From: Cyclina sinensis
Lineage: Eukaryota; Mollusca; Bivalvia; Venerida; Veneridae
Direction: 5' to 3'
Length of the DNA stretch: 64,000 nucleotides
Assembly: GCA_012932295.1 (NCBI GenBank)
Contig: JAAONU010000001.1
Span: 51,743,134-51,807,133 of the forward strand
A program made the translations under genes and the position numbers. Position 1 is the stretch's first letter. Each line of letters opens with the position of its first letter. Positions 45,301-58,649 of the stretch are shown here, in pieces. The notes under the pieces are model-generated. The model was given only the letters and a program-made list of their open reading frames with translations. It did not search any database and was not told the origin of the DNA.

Positions 45301-48300
45301 TGTCAGACAAAGGCATTTCAGATAAAATATTCCAGCTACAGGATTTGTCTGTGGTGGTAAGACGTGCATTAAAATTTTGTCTACTGATGTTGAAATTTCC
45401 TTTGAAAAGACTTGTTACTAATTGTGTACAACAACTGGAGACTGCTTAATCTGATGTGATTGCTGTATTAAAATTGCCCAGAGACAATGTAAAAATACAT
45501 AACAAGGAATCAATGCGTAATATTGTAACTATATCCAAAATAACAAAGAGTTACAATATGTTTGCACTGACCCGTCCATTTACAGTAAACATGCATTCTG
45601 ATCTAGAGTTAGAATTGTTCAACATATACAGAACTTTTTATGCCTCAACCACTTTGTCGTACTGTCCCAGTGTCACGCTCTCATGCTGGTTTGTGTCACT
45701 TGTAACTCCAAACATGTAACTGCTATAGCCAATTGAAACTTTCTAAGAATAGTTGTCAGCATGTAAACTTATGCACCTGGGTATTTTGACTCATATTTAT
45801 TGGGGATTGGCAGACTTTTGCCCCCTGATTAAGCAAAAAATTGCATTTTTATATGCCTGTCGAAGAAGGGACGTATTGTGGGATCACCCATGGTGGATGG
45901 GTGGCTTCCAGATGTTTGTCTAGAGCATAACTCCTACACTATCAAAGCTATTGACTTGAAACTTCATAGGTGGATAGATCTCATTGAGATGGAGTGCAGT
46001 GCACAAGAACCATCACTCTGCACTTCTTGATTTTGGAGTTATTCCCTTTGCTTTATTTTCTTGTCTGGAGCATAACTCCAACATTATCAAAGCTATTGAC
46101 TTGAAACTTCCTAGATGAAAAGATCTCATTGTGGTGGAGTGCACTGCACAAGAACCATCACTCTGCACTTCTTGATTTTGGAGTATTTCCCCTTTGCTTA
46201 ATTTTCTTGTCTGGAGCATAACTCCAACACTATCAAAGCTATTGACTTAAAACTTCATAGGTGGATAGATCTCATTGAGACGGAGTGCAGTGCTCAAGAA
46301 CCATCACATTAATTCCCAATTCACTTTATATGGGATTATAATGACTTTCATATCTCATAAAAGTGTATGAATTTCCCTTTAAGACATATTTTTCTCATGT
46401 CAGTTTATAAGGTAAACAGCTAACAGTGCAGTTTGAAAGTAAGTTTAATTTAAAAAATACAGCTGTCCCATTAATGTTTAATGTAAAAATGGCAAAATAT
46501 GACGTGAACAATTCATTCCAGTTTTGAAAACTTGTGTTATGTATACATTATACAGTAACTGTCTCATTGTCAAGTTATCTTAAAATACATTGTTTTAGCT
46601 GTCTACTGGTCAGATTTTATTGCAGTTGCTCCACAGATGCCAAAGAAACTGGCCGTTTAAAAACAGTGGAAATACATGTAACTCTATGGGAAAATTCGTT
46701 TTGCTAACTTTAATTTGGCACATCATTGTACATGTCTTGTGTAAATATTTTGTAGGATTTTAGCCACAACAGTTTAAATGAGGTGCCACCGGAGCTTGAG
46801 AATGCAAAAGGTGTAATTGTCCTCAACCTCAGTCATAATAAGTAAGTATAACATATTTTTAGGGCTGAAATAATACACAGAATGTAATACAGAAGTATGC
46901 TGGAGCAATTGAAAAAAGGAAGAGGGGGAGGGAGATGCAAATTTCTTTAATCTTAAGTAAAAGATATCTCATTTAATGATGGAAGTACAGGTCAGGTTAA
47001 AATATATGTATCTTGCAAGTTAAATAAAAACACTCCTATATATAATTTTACTAGCATATATTGCTGTATTTTTTATGTTAAGCTTATATCTTAGATATTT
47101 TTCACTTACAATTACAGTTTGAATTATAAGCCTTATACCTTCTATATTGCAGTATTGAGATGCTACCTAACCAGATGTTTATCAACCTCCTGGATCTTAC
47201 CTACCTAGACTTGAGTAATAACAACCTTGGTAAGTTTTATTGACCTTAGTAAGTCAAGTGTGTTAATGGCTTGGTAATACCCTAGTCCTTTACAGGTCTT
47301 GGTTATATTGTGATATGCAGTTTTTCATATACCAGGCATTTAGTTTGGTAAATGTTGAGTGAACATTACTATGGTTGACTGTTGAGTCTAAAGTTATAAT
47401 ATATGCTTTTCGTTACAGTTATAATTATGTCCTGGCATATTCAAAAGAAAAACACATTTTAGAATTTGATTAAGACATGGCCTTTTTACATATGTTGCAG
47501 ATACATTTTTAGCTCACCTGTCACGTAGTGACAGAGTGAGCTTTTCTGATCACCTTTTGTCCGTCGTCCGTCCGTCCGTCCGTCCACAATTAGTTTGTTA
47601 ACACTCTAGTGGTCACATTTTTGCCTCAATTGTCATGAAACTTGGTCAGGATGTTTGTCTCATTAATATCTCGGACGAGTTCGAACATGGGTTATCAGGG
47701 TTGGAAAACTAGGTCACAGAGCCCAAATATAGAAAAACCTTGTTAACACTCTAGAGGCTACCTTTTCAGTCCAAATATCCTGGATATTTGTCAGAAAGGT
47801 TCTATAGATGATTTCTAGCTCAAGTTCAAATATGGGTCATCTGGGTTCAAAAACTAGGTCACGGAGCCCAAAAATAGAAAAATCTTGTTAACACTCTAGA
47901 GGTTACATTTTCAGCCCAAATAATCTGGAAATTTGTCAGAAAGGTTGCTTTGACGATTTCTAGGTCAAGTTCAAATATGGGTCATCTGGGGTCAAAAACA
48001 AGGTCACAGAGCCCAAATATTGAAAAACCTTGTTAACACTCTAGAGGTAACATTTTTAGACTAAATAATCTGGAAATTTGTCAGGAAGTTTGCTTCTATG
48101 ATTTCTAGCTCAAGTTCGAGAATGGGTCATCTGGGTTCAAAAACTAGGTCACAGAGCCCAAAAATAGAAAGATCTTGTTAACACTCTAGACGTAACATTT
48201 TCAGCCCAAATAATCTGGAAATTTGTCAGGAAGTTTGCTTCTATGATTTCTAGCTCAAGTTCGAGAATGGGTCATCTGGGTTCAAAAACTAGGTCACAGA

Positions 48301-51300
48301 GCCCAAAAATAGAAAAATCTTGTTAACACTCTAGAGGTTACATTTTCAGCCCAAATAATCTGGAAATTTGTCAGAAAGGTTGCCTTGAGGATTTCTAGAT
48401 CAAGTTCGAATATGGGTCATCTGGGGTCACAAACTAGTCACAGAGTACAAATATGGAAAAACCTTGTTAACATTCTAAAGGTAACATTTTCAGTCCAGAT
48501 AACCTGGAAATTTGTCAGAAAGGTTCTATCGATTATTTCTAACTCGTTTTTGAATATAGGTTTTCTGGGGTCGAAAACTAGGTCAGAGAGCCCAAAAGTA
48601 GATAAACCTTGTTAATGCTCTAGAGGTTAAATTTTTAGTCCAAATGTCCTTGAAATTTGTCAGAAAGATTCTTTCAATGATTTCTAGCTCATATTTGGAT
48701 ATGGGTCATCTTGGATCAAAAACTAGGTCACATTGCCCAAATATGTAAAAAAACCTTTTTAACACTCCAGAAGTTACATTTTCAGTCTAAATATCCTGGA
48801 AATTTGTCAGACAGGGCTTTTTGATGATTTGTAGCTCAAGTTGGAGTATGGGTCATCTTGGGTCAAAAACTAGGTCACAGAGCCCAAATATGGAAAAACC
48901 TTGTTAACACTCTAGAGGTAACATTTTAATTCCAAATAACCTGGAAAAAAGTTAATTCTATGGTTTCTAGCTCAAGTTTGAATATGGGTCATCTGGGGTC
49001 ACAAACTAGGTCACAGAGCCCAAATATCTAAAAACTTTGTAAACACTCTAGAGGCTACATTTTCAGTCCAAATGTCCTGGAAATTTGTCAGAAGAGTTGT
49101 TTTGATGATTTGTAGCTCAAGCTTGGATATGGGTTATCTGGGGTCAAAATCTAGGTCACAAAGCCTAAATATCGAAAAACCTTGTTAACACTCTAGAGGC
49201 TACTTTTTCAGTCCAAATATCCTGGAAATTTGTCATAGAGATTGTTTCGATAATTTCTAGCTCAAGTTCGAATATGGGACATCTAGGTTAAAAAACTAGG
49301 TCATAGAGCCCAAATAATGGAAAAACCTTGTTAACACTCTAGAGGTAACATTTTCAGTACAAATAACCTTGAAATTTGTCAAAGAAATTGTGTCAATAAT
49401 TTCTAGGTCAAGTTCGAATATCGGTCATCTGGGGTCAATTAACCAGGTCCATAGCAACTTTGTTAAAAGCAGTCATACTCAGGTGAGCGATACAGGGCCA
49501 TCATGGCCCTCTTGTAATACAGATTTGAATGAATACTTTCAATATACTATACATGTGTGAAATGTTTACTTCAGAAACATTGCCTCCCCAGATGCGACGT
49601 TTGACGAGCCTTCAGACACTGATATTAAACAATAACCCATTGATACATGCCCAGTTACGTCAGCTGCCTGCCATGACATCACTACAAATGTTACATCTAA
49701 GAAATACCCAAAGAACACTCGCCAACTTTCCATCAGCACTTGACTCACTTAATTACCTACAAGGTTTGAGACAAGCTTAAAAAAGCACAATAAATTTGTC
49801 ATTTTTTACCACAAACTTATGCTGGGCGTTAACCAGTAGGTGACAGTGAATTACTTACATACATTTTAACAGAGCTGAAAGAGTGTAAGTTATACTTCTA
49901 AGAACACGTATAAGGTTTTGATCAGTTTGGGAATAAATATCTTTACTTAAATTTTACTCAGTGATTGAGCTTTTTCTGATTTACAAATTAATATTTGATT
50001 CATTTGAGGCATATAAAATTTTTGACACATAGAAAAATACTTTATTTACAGAGAGTGTATGTTTTGTGTATTATCATTATTGACAGTATTTATTTACTTT
50101 CTTTTAGACATTGACCTGTCTCGTAATGACCTTCCGCGGGTGCCAGAACCTCTATACAAACTGCACTCATTGAAATATCTCAATATATCTGACAATCAGA
50201 TCACTGAAATGTCCCTTCTCATTGGTTTGTATTAGTTTTTTACCATTTTTAAACTTCATAATTACTGGTTTAATAAGATTCAGATGATAGAAATTAACAT
50301 ATGATTTTATATAGTTTATACAGTTCTTTATGCTGTATTGCAAAGCTAATATGTATTATGTAATGAACCTTCCATGTGAACCTGATAATCTAACCAGTTA
50401 TTAGTAGCTTTTGATGCAATGTTTAGTAGCTTGGTAGAAGTGTTTGAACTGTAGTTCAAAAGAGATACCCATTTATCAGTAGTATGATGCAAAAAGGGTC
50501 TGGTCTATCCCAGGTTTTTTTATATAGATGATAAAATTCAATAAATCTGAATATTTTCTTGTATTTTACAGACACTTGGACTAATCTGCAGACATTAAAC
50601 CTGTCTAGGAACAAAATACAGAACCTGCCTGTAAGATACTGTCTCAACATCTACATTGTACTGAAAATACTTGCTCAAGACATAATTGACCCATTTGAGA
50701 TATAAATTAAGATTTTATGAAATGGCATCATAAAAAAAGTTACTGGTTATTCTACATTGAAATTTGGAACATATTTTGTATTGATTATTTAGTGTCTGGA
50801 TTCTTTCGTACAAGTCGGCAAAAGAAATTTCAAGGAAAAAGCAAGAAATTTAACAAGTGTTGTTACAACCTGGATTAAAACTTTTTACTGAGATCAGTCA
50901 GGAAAACAGAGTTGGTTTGAAAATGGGGTCTATCAAAATCTTCGATAAATGGGCTCTTTCTATCTCCTTGTTTTATCTTACTGTATATCAGTTTTATTTT
51001 TGCTCAATTTTGTATAGCATAGTCCATTGTTTGGTTGAAATATTCCACGAAATGCTTTTTAAGAAAAGATACAGATGAATGGCTAAGTGTAATACTAAAT
51101 ATTGTAAGTCAAAAGAGATAAAGAATCTTTTACTATAGTATTGCTCTCAACCTTAAGGTTTTAATCATTTGTTTGTTAACTGGTTTATAGGCGTCCCTAC
51201 ACAAACTGCAGTCACTGAAGAAGTTGTACATCAATTCTAACCAACTAGACTTTGAAGGTATACCTTCCAGTATAGGAAAACTTCATAATCTTGAGATATT

Positions 51301-54300
51301 CAGTGCTGCAAATAACAACATTGAGATGATCCCTGAAGGACTGTGCAGGTTGGTTACTTCAAATTAACATTGATATTGTCCCTGAAACACTGCAAATATA
51401 TTTTGGTGACTTTAAAAACTGAAAAAGTTGGAAATGTGTATTACAGATTCCATTAGTGAATAGAACTTATTCAGCTTGGAATGAAAGACAGATAATATAG
51501 AATATATGCCAAATACATGTATAAAAACAACGTTTATCCTCACTATTTTTATTTTCTTACAGATTAAGTATTTCTTATATTTCAAGTTTTTTTTTTCAAA
51601 CTTTTCAATCTGAAAACATAAAACTGTCTTTGAAATTATATGTATGTTTAATCATTATCTCAGCTGTTGTATTAGGGAAGGATAACCATAATGTTAATGG
51701 TATAGCTTGCTTGAATGAATATTTTTATTAAAAAAGTGAATAAAAAATTCAGCAATAAAGTAAAAATATATTGTAAGGGCCATTCTAGTAAGCATACCCC
51801 ATCCTAGAAAGGTAGTTTCAAAATAGACCAACCCCTTTAAGGAGTTTATTTGACAAGAAAAGACCCATAAAAGAAAGGAAAGGGCCAACCTCAACAGAAA
51901 AGTGGCAGCGTGGCTGAGTGGTTAACATGTCGGACTAGTATTCAAAAGGATTGCTAGCCGCACGGGTTCAGACCCAGTCAAGGGCAAGCCGTTGTTTCCT
52001 TGAGCAAGAAACTTTACACTCATTGCTTAGTACTGGGTAGTTCCAGGAACGGATTCGAGAGTGTGTCTTTAAGCTAAAAGCTTCCTACACAGTCGAACTA
52101 AAATAAATTTGGTATAAACTAACCTCGACAGAATTTCTTTATGCCTTCCTTTAGTGGGATATATGTTGTACTAAAATGGCTGTTATAAAGTTATTGTGAT
52201 ATATTTGTTATAATAGATGTGGAAAGTTGAAGAAGCTGTTACTGAACAGTAACAGGCTGATTACATTACCAGATATTCTACATCTTCTACCAGAACTAGA
52301 GGTAAGTACCTGTATGCTTAAATAGATTGTCTGTAACTTTGACTCTTACTCATAGATATAATATGTCCAATGTCATGCATTGTGAGCTATAGTTAGAAGT
52401 ATATAGGAGCCATGATTAGGTGTGAGTATTGTTAAATATATTGGCTAGCTTCAACATGTATGTTTTACAAATTAAAAATCTGTTTTATAGATCCTGAAGT
52501 AATATGATTATAATTAATTGATATTATAAATGAAGAGAAAAAGTTCTTACTGTTATATTTACTTGCAGAAATTAAGAATTGTAGACTTTCTCTTTGTAAC
52601 TTTTATTGATCCTTTGCCAGTTCAAGTAGAATCAAGTTTGCCTCACAAGAAAAGTTTTAATAAATACTTTTACCTTTGCAAATGAGCCATTATAATGAAA
52701 AAATGAAAAAAAGTTCTTTAAGCATGCTGAGAATTACATAACCTTGAACTGGATTATGACACAAAATGTATTTTAGAATGTTTCTGTCTTTTCAGACTTT
52801 AGATGTAAGAGACAACCCTGACCTTGTCATGCCACCTAAACCAGCAGAGCTCTCTAAAGACAAAGAGTTCTACAACATTGATTTCTCTTTAAACAACCAG
52901 TTACGTTTAGCAGGTGCCCCCTCCGCACAGGCTGCAACATCACCACAACGTATGTATAAAGTTTTAATACCTATGTGTATGACCTTTTATATGATTCTTT
53001 TTAAAATTAGGTCCATGAAAGTGGTTTCAAAAAGGCTAAAAATTAAAGGGAGTTTCCATTTTTATTTCATTTTTGTGTCACCTGCTACAAAGTAGCCGCG
53101 ACATATAGGGATCACTTCTCCGTCTTCTGTCTGTCCGTCCGTCACAAAACTTGTCCGGACTACTCCTCAGAAACTACTGGTGCAATTTCATCCAAACTTT
53201 ACAGGAATGATCAGTACCAAGTCTAGTTATGCATATCGGCAGCATTTTCCAGTCCAATGATTTTTGTCATAGTTATGGCCCTTTAATGTTTTTTTTTTAA
53301 AGTTTGTCTGGACTACTTCTCTTATACTACTAATGCAATGTTACAGGATTGATCAGTACCTCAAGTACTTGCGCATATTTAATGGGCTTTTCAGTTGAAT
53401 GATTTTTGGCTGAGTTAAAGCCCTTGAATAAAAAAAGAGCATTTTAGCCAACAAACTGTCCAATCACCTCTCAATACAACTGCTTATTGGCTATCATCAG
53501 GCAACACATGTGATCACTGATCGCCCTTGTATTAAAAAAACTCTACAGTAATACATTATGATAAAAGAATATAAGCAGTAAAATAACTATTGTATAACAA
53601 GTAAAAAGGGGTACCTATGCATGTTCTATTTTAGCTATAAAAAATTTGATGTAAAAAGGTATTCAAATGGGAATAGAGTTAGATCAGTATTCACCATTTT
53701 AAGTACATGTGATTTGTTTTTCAATCTGGTTACAGCATCAAAGGATCCTGTGGCTCGTAAATTACGTTTGCGTCGCCGTAGAGACAAGGATGACAGCGAT
53801 AAAGTACTTGCTGGATTGAAAGATGTCGCTAAGGAGAAAGACAGTGTAGAGAAAGAACACCAGGAAGAAGAAGAAATGAAAAAACTCAAGTGAGTCTTTT
53901 GTCTTACAGTTCTGTTTTAACAGCTATCTTTGTTGAATAGTAATGTATATGTAAATTAAAAGCATTGTTTACACTGTAAGAGTGAAATTCACAGATTTAT
54001 TTGCAACTACTTACCTGAATCATTAGAAAGTTGTCAGTTTTTATGGCAGGTAAAAGCCTTTCACTCAAGAATCTAAGATCCTTCCCTTTCAGTGGTGAAC
54101 TACTTGAAATAATGTGAGATTTGACTATCACTTTAAAGTTGCAAGGTGTTACATACAATTCCATTACTATGGCCTTATAACATAAAGATTACGAGTTCAA
54201 TACTTTAATGTTTGTATTGATGTTTTCAGACCAAAGAAGTGGAATGAACATCTGGAAAGACCCCACCTGGATTACAGTGATATATTTGAGGAGGAAGTCG

Positions 54301-56065
54301 GTCAAATTCCTGGTGAGTATTGGACATAACACATATGTTTTAACTAAATATATATCATGCAAATGTTTACAATAGACCGTTCCATAATTGATAAATTGAC
54401 CGCCACCATTATGAAGATCACGTGACTGTCCGCCATTAAAGGACTGCTAAATCTCGCTATGATGCTTAAGTTCCGTATAAATCTGTACAACTTTAGCACA
54501 TTTCAAGGTGACATACTGCCTTATGTTGTGTGAATTTTGTTGCAGAATAAACATCATTTTATGGTTTTATTATTACTATTTTGTATGTTTTATTCCTGAC
54601 TTGAACATATTTTTAACTTGAATTATTTAGCACATGAAAGACTGTAAAAAAAGACCATGGACTGTTAAAAGTGGAAGCTTGAGTTGTGTGAACCATGTAA
54701 TATGTGTATAACAGAAATAATATTGAGAGCACTGTTTCCCTTTTGAAAGTTGAAACTATGGTTTCAATTATTTGAACAATTCTGAAAGCTTACAGAATGG
54801 ACAAAATCACAAAATTTAACATCTCGCTCATCAACCGCATGTTCACTCTATTTTAAATAAAACTTGCTTTATTCTTTGATACTGTTTCAAAGAATACTTG
54901 ACAGTAAGTATGAATATTTGTGCGTTTCTTTAATTATCAAACTGTCTTTTGTCTTTCCTGATGTCCTGTGGTGAAGGAATGTGGTTAAGTAATATAGGGG
55001 TGACATACTGTCTTTGTTTTGATAAGTCACCGTTAATTGTCATTGTCGGTCTTGCTTGATCAGTGACAGTAAAACACTGTAATAACAAAACTAAATTTGC
55101 TCTTGAGAAAATGCTGAAGGCTATAAAACATGGAGTTTATTTGTTCCTGATTGTTATATGAAATTTAAGAATATATATTCTTCCTTACAAGCAAGATTTT
55201 CAAGACTGTATGAAATTTAGTTGTCGTATTTTTTTCTATACTGTATTTCTTGTATCTGGGAAATCTGTTTTTGCAAAGTATTGATATGTACAACATGTAA
55301 GTTTGTGTATGCAGAAAGAAAATAAGAGCTGCAAGCCACAGGTTTGGTTTCCTTCTTATTTTTAATATTACTGTTGATGATATTTCTTGTAATACAGAAA
55401 ACAAAATTATTATGACACCTATATAACTGTACCCTTTTGGTCAGATTTTTTAAAGATAGATACATGTACTTTTTAAAAGTAATTTTTCATGAAATTTTGA
55501 TAAAATAAAAAGAATTAATTTACTTGAGAATATCACAAGACCTTCATTTAACAATGCAAGAGATTTAGATATCAGCAAAAAATTGTTTACAAATATGCTT
55601 TATTCAGTTAAAAGACCTTGGGATAGATCTTTGCTGATAATAAATGCTTCATGTGGTTTATGTGTATCTGTTTCTCTAACATACAACATCACAATCACAT
55701 GACAGCTATAAAAATGGGACTTTTTTTAAGCTCCACATTATAAAACTGTTTCAATCTGTGCAGTCCCTTAATGGCGGATGCAAGGGAGGTAATTAGGTAG
55801 GTACTAATTTCTGGAATGGTCTATAGCACAACAAAGAATGAAATGTCTTGTAAACTTGTTGGCTCATTTTGATATCCTGAATGGAAAGAAATCTTTAAGG
55901 CATATCAATATTGTTCTGTAGATGTTGATATTTGATAAAACATTTAAGATATTTTGGATAATTTGTTTTTAGATCTGGGTTGAAATGTTTAACAACAAGT
56001 GTTTGTTTTTATAGGTGTGACATGTTGGGAGATTGAAAACTTCTTGCCAAATCAAGTGGAGGAAG
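42306..56065 (+). CDS. FLII: Flightless-1 homolog, first 14 coding exons (3' part beyond window)
   Basis: Exons: 42306-42368, 44658-44768, 45204-45356, 46756-46841, 47153-47229, 49575-49763, 50108-50224, 50572-50630, 51191-51348, 52217-52301, 52796-52949, 53736-53889, 54230-54312 and 56015-56065. Phases all agree, giving 513 codons. The start [20 protein letters not shown] matches the family N terminus. Residues about 25-395 are leucine-rich repeats (for example [51 protein letters not shown]). Then come MPPKPAEL and [14 protein letters not shown], a charged Arg/Glu/Lys linker (418-468), and [20 protein letters not shown] with [11 protein letters not shown], which begins the first gelsolin-like segment. 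The family total is about 1,270 residues, so more than half is missing. FLII links actin remodelling with nuclear-receptor coactivation and LRR-partner signalling. The ATG context is AAAATGG. The next intron is at least 7.9 kb. Confidence 0.95.
42952..43337. mobile_element. Foldback/MITE-like element with about 76-bp inverted arms
   Basis: The left arm 42952-43027 (CGCTCATTTCCTGATTTTTA onward) is inverted at 43262-43337 with about 90 percent identity. Both arms carry TGACGTCA (42995-43002 and 43287-43294). It lies in FLII intron 1, about 600 bp after the start codon. TSD is not clear. Confidence 0.75.
45850..46320 (+). repeat. 146-bp tandem array in FLII intron 3
   Basis: Three units starting near 45916, 46061 and 46207, each with TCTGGAGCATAACTCC, CTATTGACTTGAAACTTC and AAGAACCATCACTCTGCACT. 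The left end, ATATGCCTGTCGAAGAAGGG, looks like an element terminus. No matching right end was found. Confidence 0.7.
47505..49515 (+). mobile_element. 2-kb element with tandem 145-bp core, FLII intron 5
   Basis: Begins AGCTCACCTGTCACGTAGTG, then a GTCC microsatellite (47560-47586), then about 12 units of 144-146 bp (CTTGTTAACACTCTAGAGG, CAAATAATCTGGAAATTTG, AAACTAGGTCACAGAGCCCA). It ends with the inverse CAGGTGAGC, then a hairpin GGGCC/GGCCC and TCTTGT. The short terminal inverted word plus 3' hairpin resembles Helentron-related elements; that assignment is inference. Confidence 0.7.
51900..52120 (+). mobile_element. tRNA-derived SINE with 13-bp TSD, FLII intron 9
   Basis: Head GTGGCAGCGTGGCTGAGTGG with TTAACATGTC, a B-box-like GGGTTCAGACCC, then a body with GGTAGTTCCAGGAACGGATT and GAGAGTGTGTCTTTAAGC, and an A-rich tail. 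It is flanked by AACCTCAACAGAA (51887-51899) and AACCTCGACAGAA (52121-52133), one mismatch. Confidence 0.9.
53085..53535 (+). mobile_element. Short GTGTCACCTGCTAC-type element, FLII intron 11
   Basis: Starts TTTTTGTGTCACCTGCTACA with an internal palindrome CTACAAAGTAG. It has the GTCC microsatellite and CACAAAACTTGTCCGGACTA, two diverged repeats, and ends TGATCACTGATCGCCCTTGT. The layout is like the 47505-49515 and 22462-23738 elements. Confidence 0.6.
54373..55823. mobile_element. 1.45-kb TIR element in FLII intron 13
   Basis: TAGACCGTTCCATAATT at the left matches the reverse complement of the right end, TAGACCATTCCAGAAATT. A second pair, CCGCCATTAAAGGACTGC / CCGCCATTAAGGGACTGC, sits 45-60 bp inside. 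A TA at each border may be the TSD. No transposase frame. Confidence 0.65.
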
Positions 56066-56517
56066 GTATGATCTAGTATCCTTTAAATAAATTCACACAA
56101 TGTAAAAATAACCTCTGTATTTGGTAATAACAGATCTTCTGTTTCTTAAAGTCTTCATGGTAATTTTTGTCTGCTGGTAGCTCTGCAAGGCTACAGGATT
56201 TACAGATATGGTAGGCAGAATAAGTTCAGAATTTTCTTAGATCACTAACAGTAAGACACTTCATACTGAAAGTAGAAAAGCTGTGCCCAGTTATCAGATA
56301 TGTTTATGGTGTTTCAGGTGTTGAAAAAAAAACTTTTTTGCTGATAATAAAAAAACTAACACATTTTCAATGTAAATGCAGCCAGGGGCTTTTTGGTTGC
56401 TAAATCTTAAAAATTCAAGTAGCCAGATGCTGTTCTTGGTAGCCCTTGTAAACCAAGCTACCAACATGCACCTACTCCCTTTACAACAGTTACATGTATG
56501 AAACTACATAAAGCTTT

Positions 56518-58528
56518 AGATTCCAGTATTAACAGTAACACTATTCCAAATTTTAGATTCCAGTATTAACAGTAACACTATTTCAAAGTTTAGATTCCAG
56601 CAGTAACAATAACACTGTTTCAAAGTTTCGGTTCCAGCATTAAAAGTAACCCTACTTCAAATTTCGGTTCCAGCATTAACAGTAACACTATTTCAAAGTT
56701 TAGATTCCAGTATTAACAGTTACACTATTCCAAATGTTAGATTCCAGTATTAACAGTAACACTATTTCAAAGTTTAGATTCCAGCAGTAACAATAACACT
56801 GTTTCAAAGTTTCGGTTCCAGCATTAAAAGAAACCCTACTTCAAAGTTTCGGTTCCAGCATTAACAGTGACACTACTTCAAAGTTTAGATTCCAGTATTA
56901 ACAGTTACACTATTCCAAATTTTAGATTCCAGTATTAACAGTAACACTATTTCAAAGTTTAGATTCCAGCAGAAACAATAACACTGTTTCAAAGTTTCGG
57001 TTCCAGCATTAAAAGTAACCCTACTTCAAAGTTTCGGTTCCAGCATTAACAGTAACACTACTTCAAAGTTTAGATTCCAGTATTAACAGTTACACTATTC
57101 CAAATTTTAGATTCCAGTATAAACAGTAACACTGTTTCAAAGTTTAGATTCCAGCATTAACAGTTACACTATTCCAAATTTTAGATTGCAGTATTAACAG
57201 TAACACTGTTTCAAAGTTTAGATATTAGCATTAACAATAACACTGTTTCAAAATTTCGGTTCCACTATTAAAAGTAACACTACTTCAATGTTTTAGTTCC
57301 AGCATTAACAGTAACACTACTTCAAAGTTTCGGTTCAAGCATTAACAGTAACCCTACTTCAAGGTTTAGATTCCAGTATAAACAGTTACACTCTTTTCCA
57401 AATTTTAGATTCCAGTATTAACAGTAACACTATTCCAAAGTTTAGATTCCAGCATTAACAGTAACTCTGTTTCAAAGTTAAGATTCCAGCATTAACAGTG
57501 ACACTATTCCAAATTTTAGATTCCAGCATTAACAGTTACACTATTTCAAAGTTTAGATTCTAGCATTAACAATAACACTGTTTCAAAGTTTCGGTTCCAG
57601 CATTAAAAGTAACACTACTTCAAAGTTTTGGTTCCAGCATTAACAGTAACACTACTTCAAAGATTCGGTTCCAGCATTAACAGTAACACTACTTCAAGGT
57701 TTAGATTCCAGTATAAACAGTTACACTATTCCAAATTTTAGATTCCAGTATTAACAGTAACATTGTTTCAAAGTTTAGATTCCAGCATTAACAGTAACAC
57801 TGTTTCAAAGTTTAGGTTCCAGCATAAACAGTAACACTACTTCAAAGTTTAGATTCCAACATTAACAGTAACACTATTCCAAATTTTAGATTCCAGCATT
57901 AACAGTAACACCGTTTCAAAGTTTAGGTTCCAGCATTAACAGTAACAGTACTTCAAAGTTTAGATTCCAACATTAACAGTAACTCTATTCCAAATTTTAG
58001 ATTCCAGTATTAACAGTAACACTGTTTCAAAGTTTCGGTTCCAGCATTAACAGTAACACTATTCCAAATTTTAGATTCCAGTATTAACAGTAACACTATT
58101 TCAAAGTTTAGATTCTAGCATTAACAATAACACTACTTCAAAGTTTCGGTTCCAGCATTAAAAGTAACACTATTTCAACATTTAGATTCTAGCATTCACA
58201 ATAACACTGTTTCAAAGTTTAGATTCCAGCATTAACAGTAACACTGTTTCAAAGTTTAGGTTCCAGCATTAACAGTAACACTACTTCAAAGTTTCAGTTC
58301 CAGTTCCAACATTAACAGTAACACTACTTCAAAGTTTTGGTTTTAGCATTAACAGTAACAGTACTTCAAAGTTTCTGTTCTAGCATTAATAGTAACACTA
58401 CTTCAAAGTTTTGGTTCCAGCATTAAAAGTAACACTACTTCAAAGTTTAGATTCTAGCATTAACAGTAACTTTTTTTCAGAGTATAGATCTCAGCATTAA
58501 CCATTAAACTACACAAACCTTTAGTTTC
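56518..58528 (+). repeat. 37-bp minisatellite, about 54 copies
   Basis: Unit begins AGATTCCAGTATTAACAGTA and ends TTTCAAAGTTT. A second variant begins CGGTTCCAGCATTAAAAGTA. The variants alternate in longer blocks near the left end, suggesting a higher-order unit. It lies in FLII intron 14. Confidence 0.95.
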
Positions 58529-58649
58529 CAGCATTTCATTTAAGGATACCATTGAAGCAGGAGAGTTTACATGATATTTTTAAGGGGATCTGTCTTATTT
58601 ATGATGCATGGTATCTCACTTTAGAAACACAAAAGAAGCAGATGCTGTT

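Noticed and set aside
44650..53900. LRR gene as a generic leucine-rich repeat protein (for example SHOC2-like)
   Set aside because: The exact N terminus, the [10 protein letters not shown] block, the [20 protein letters not shown] segment and the gelsolin start are specific to flightless-1.
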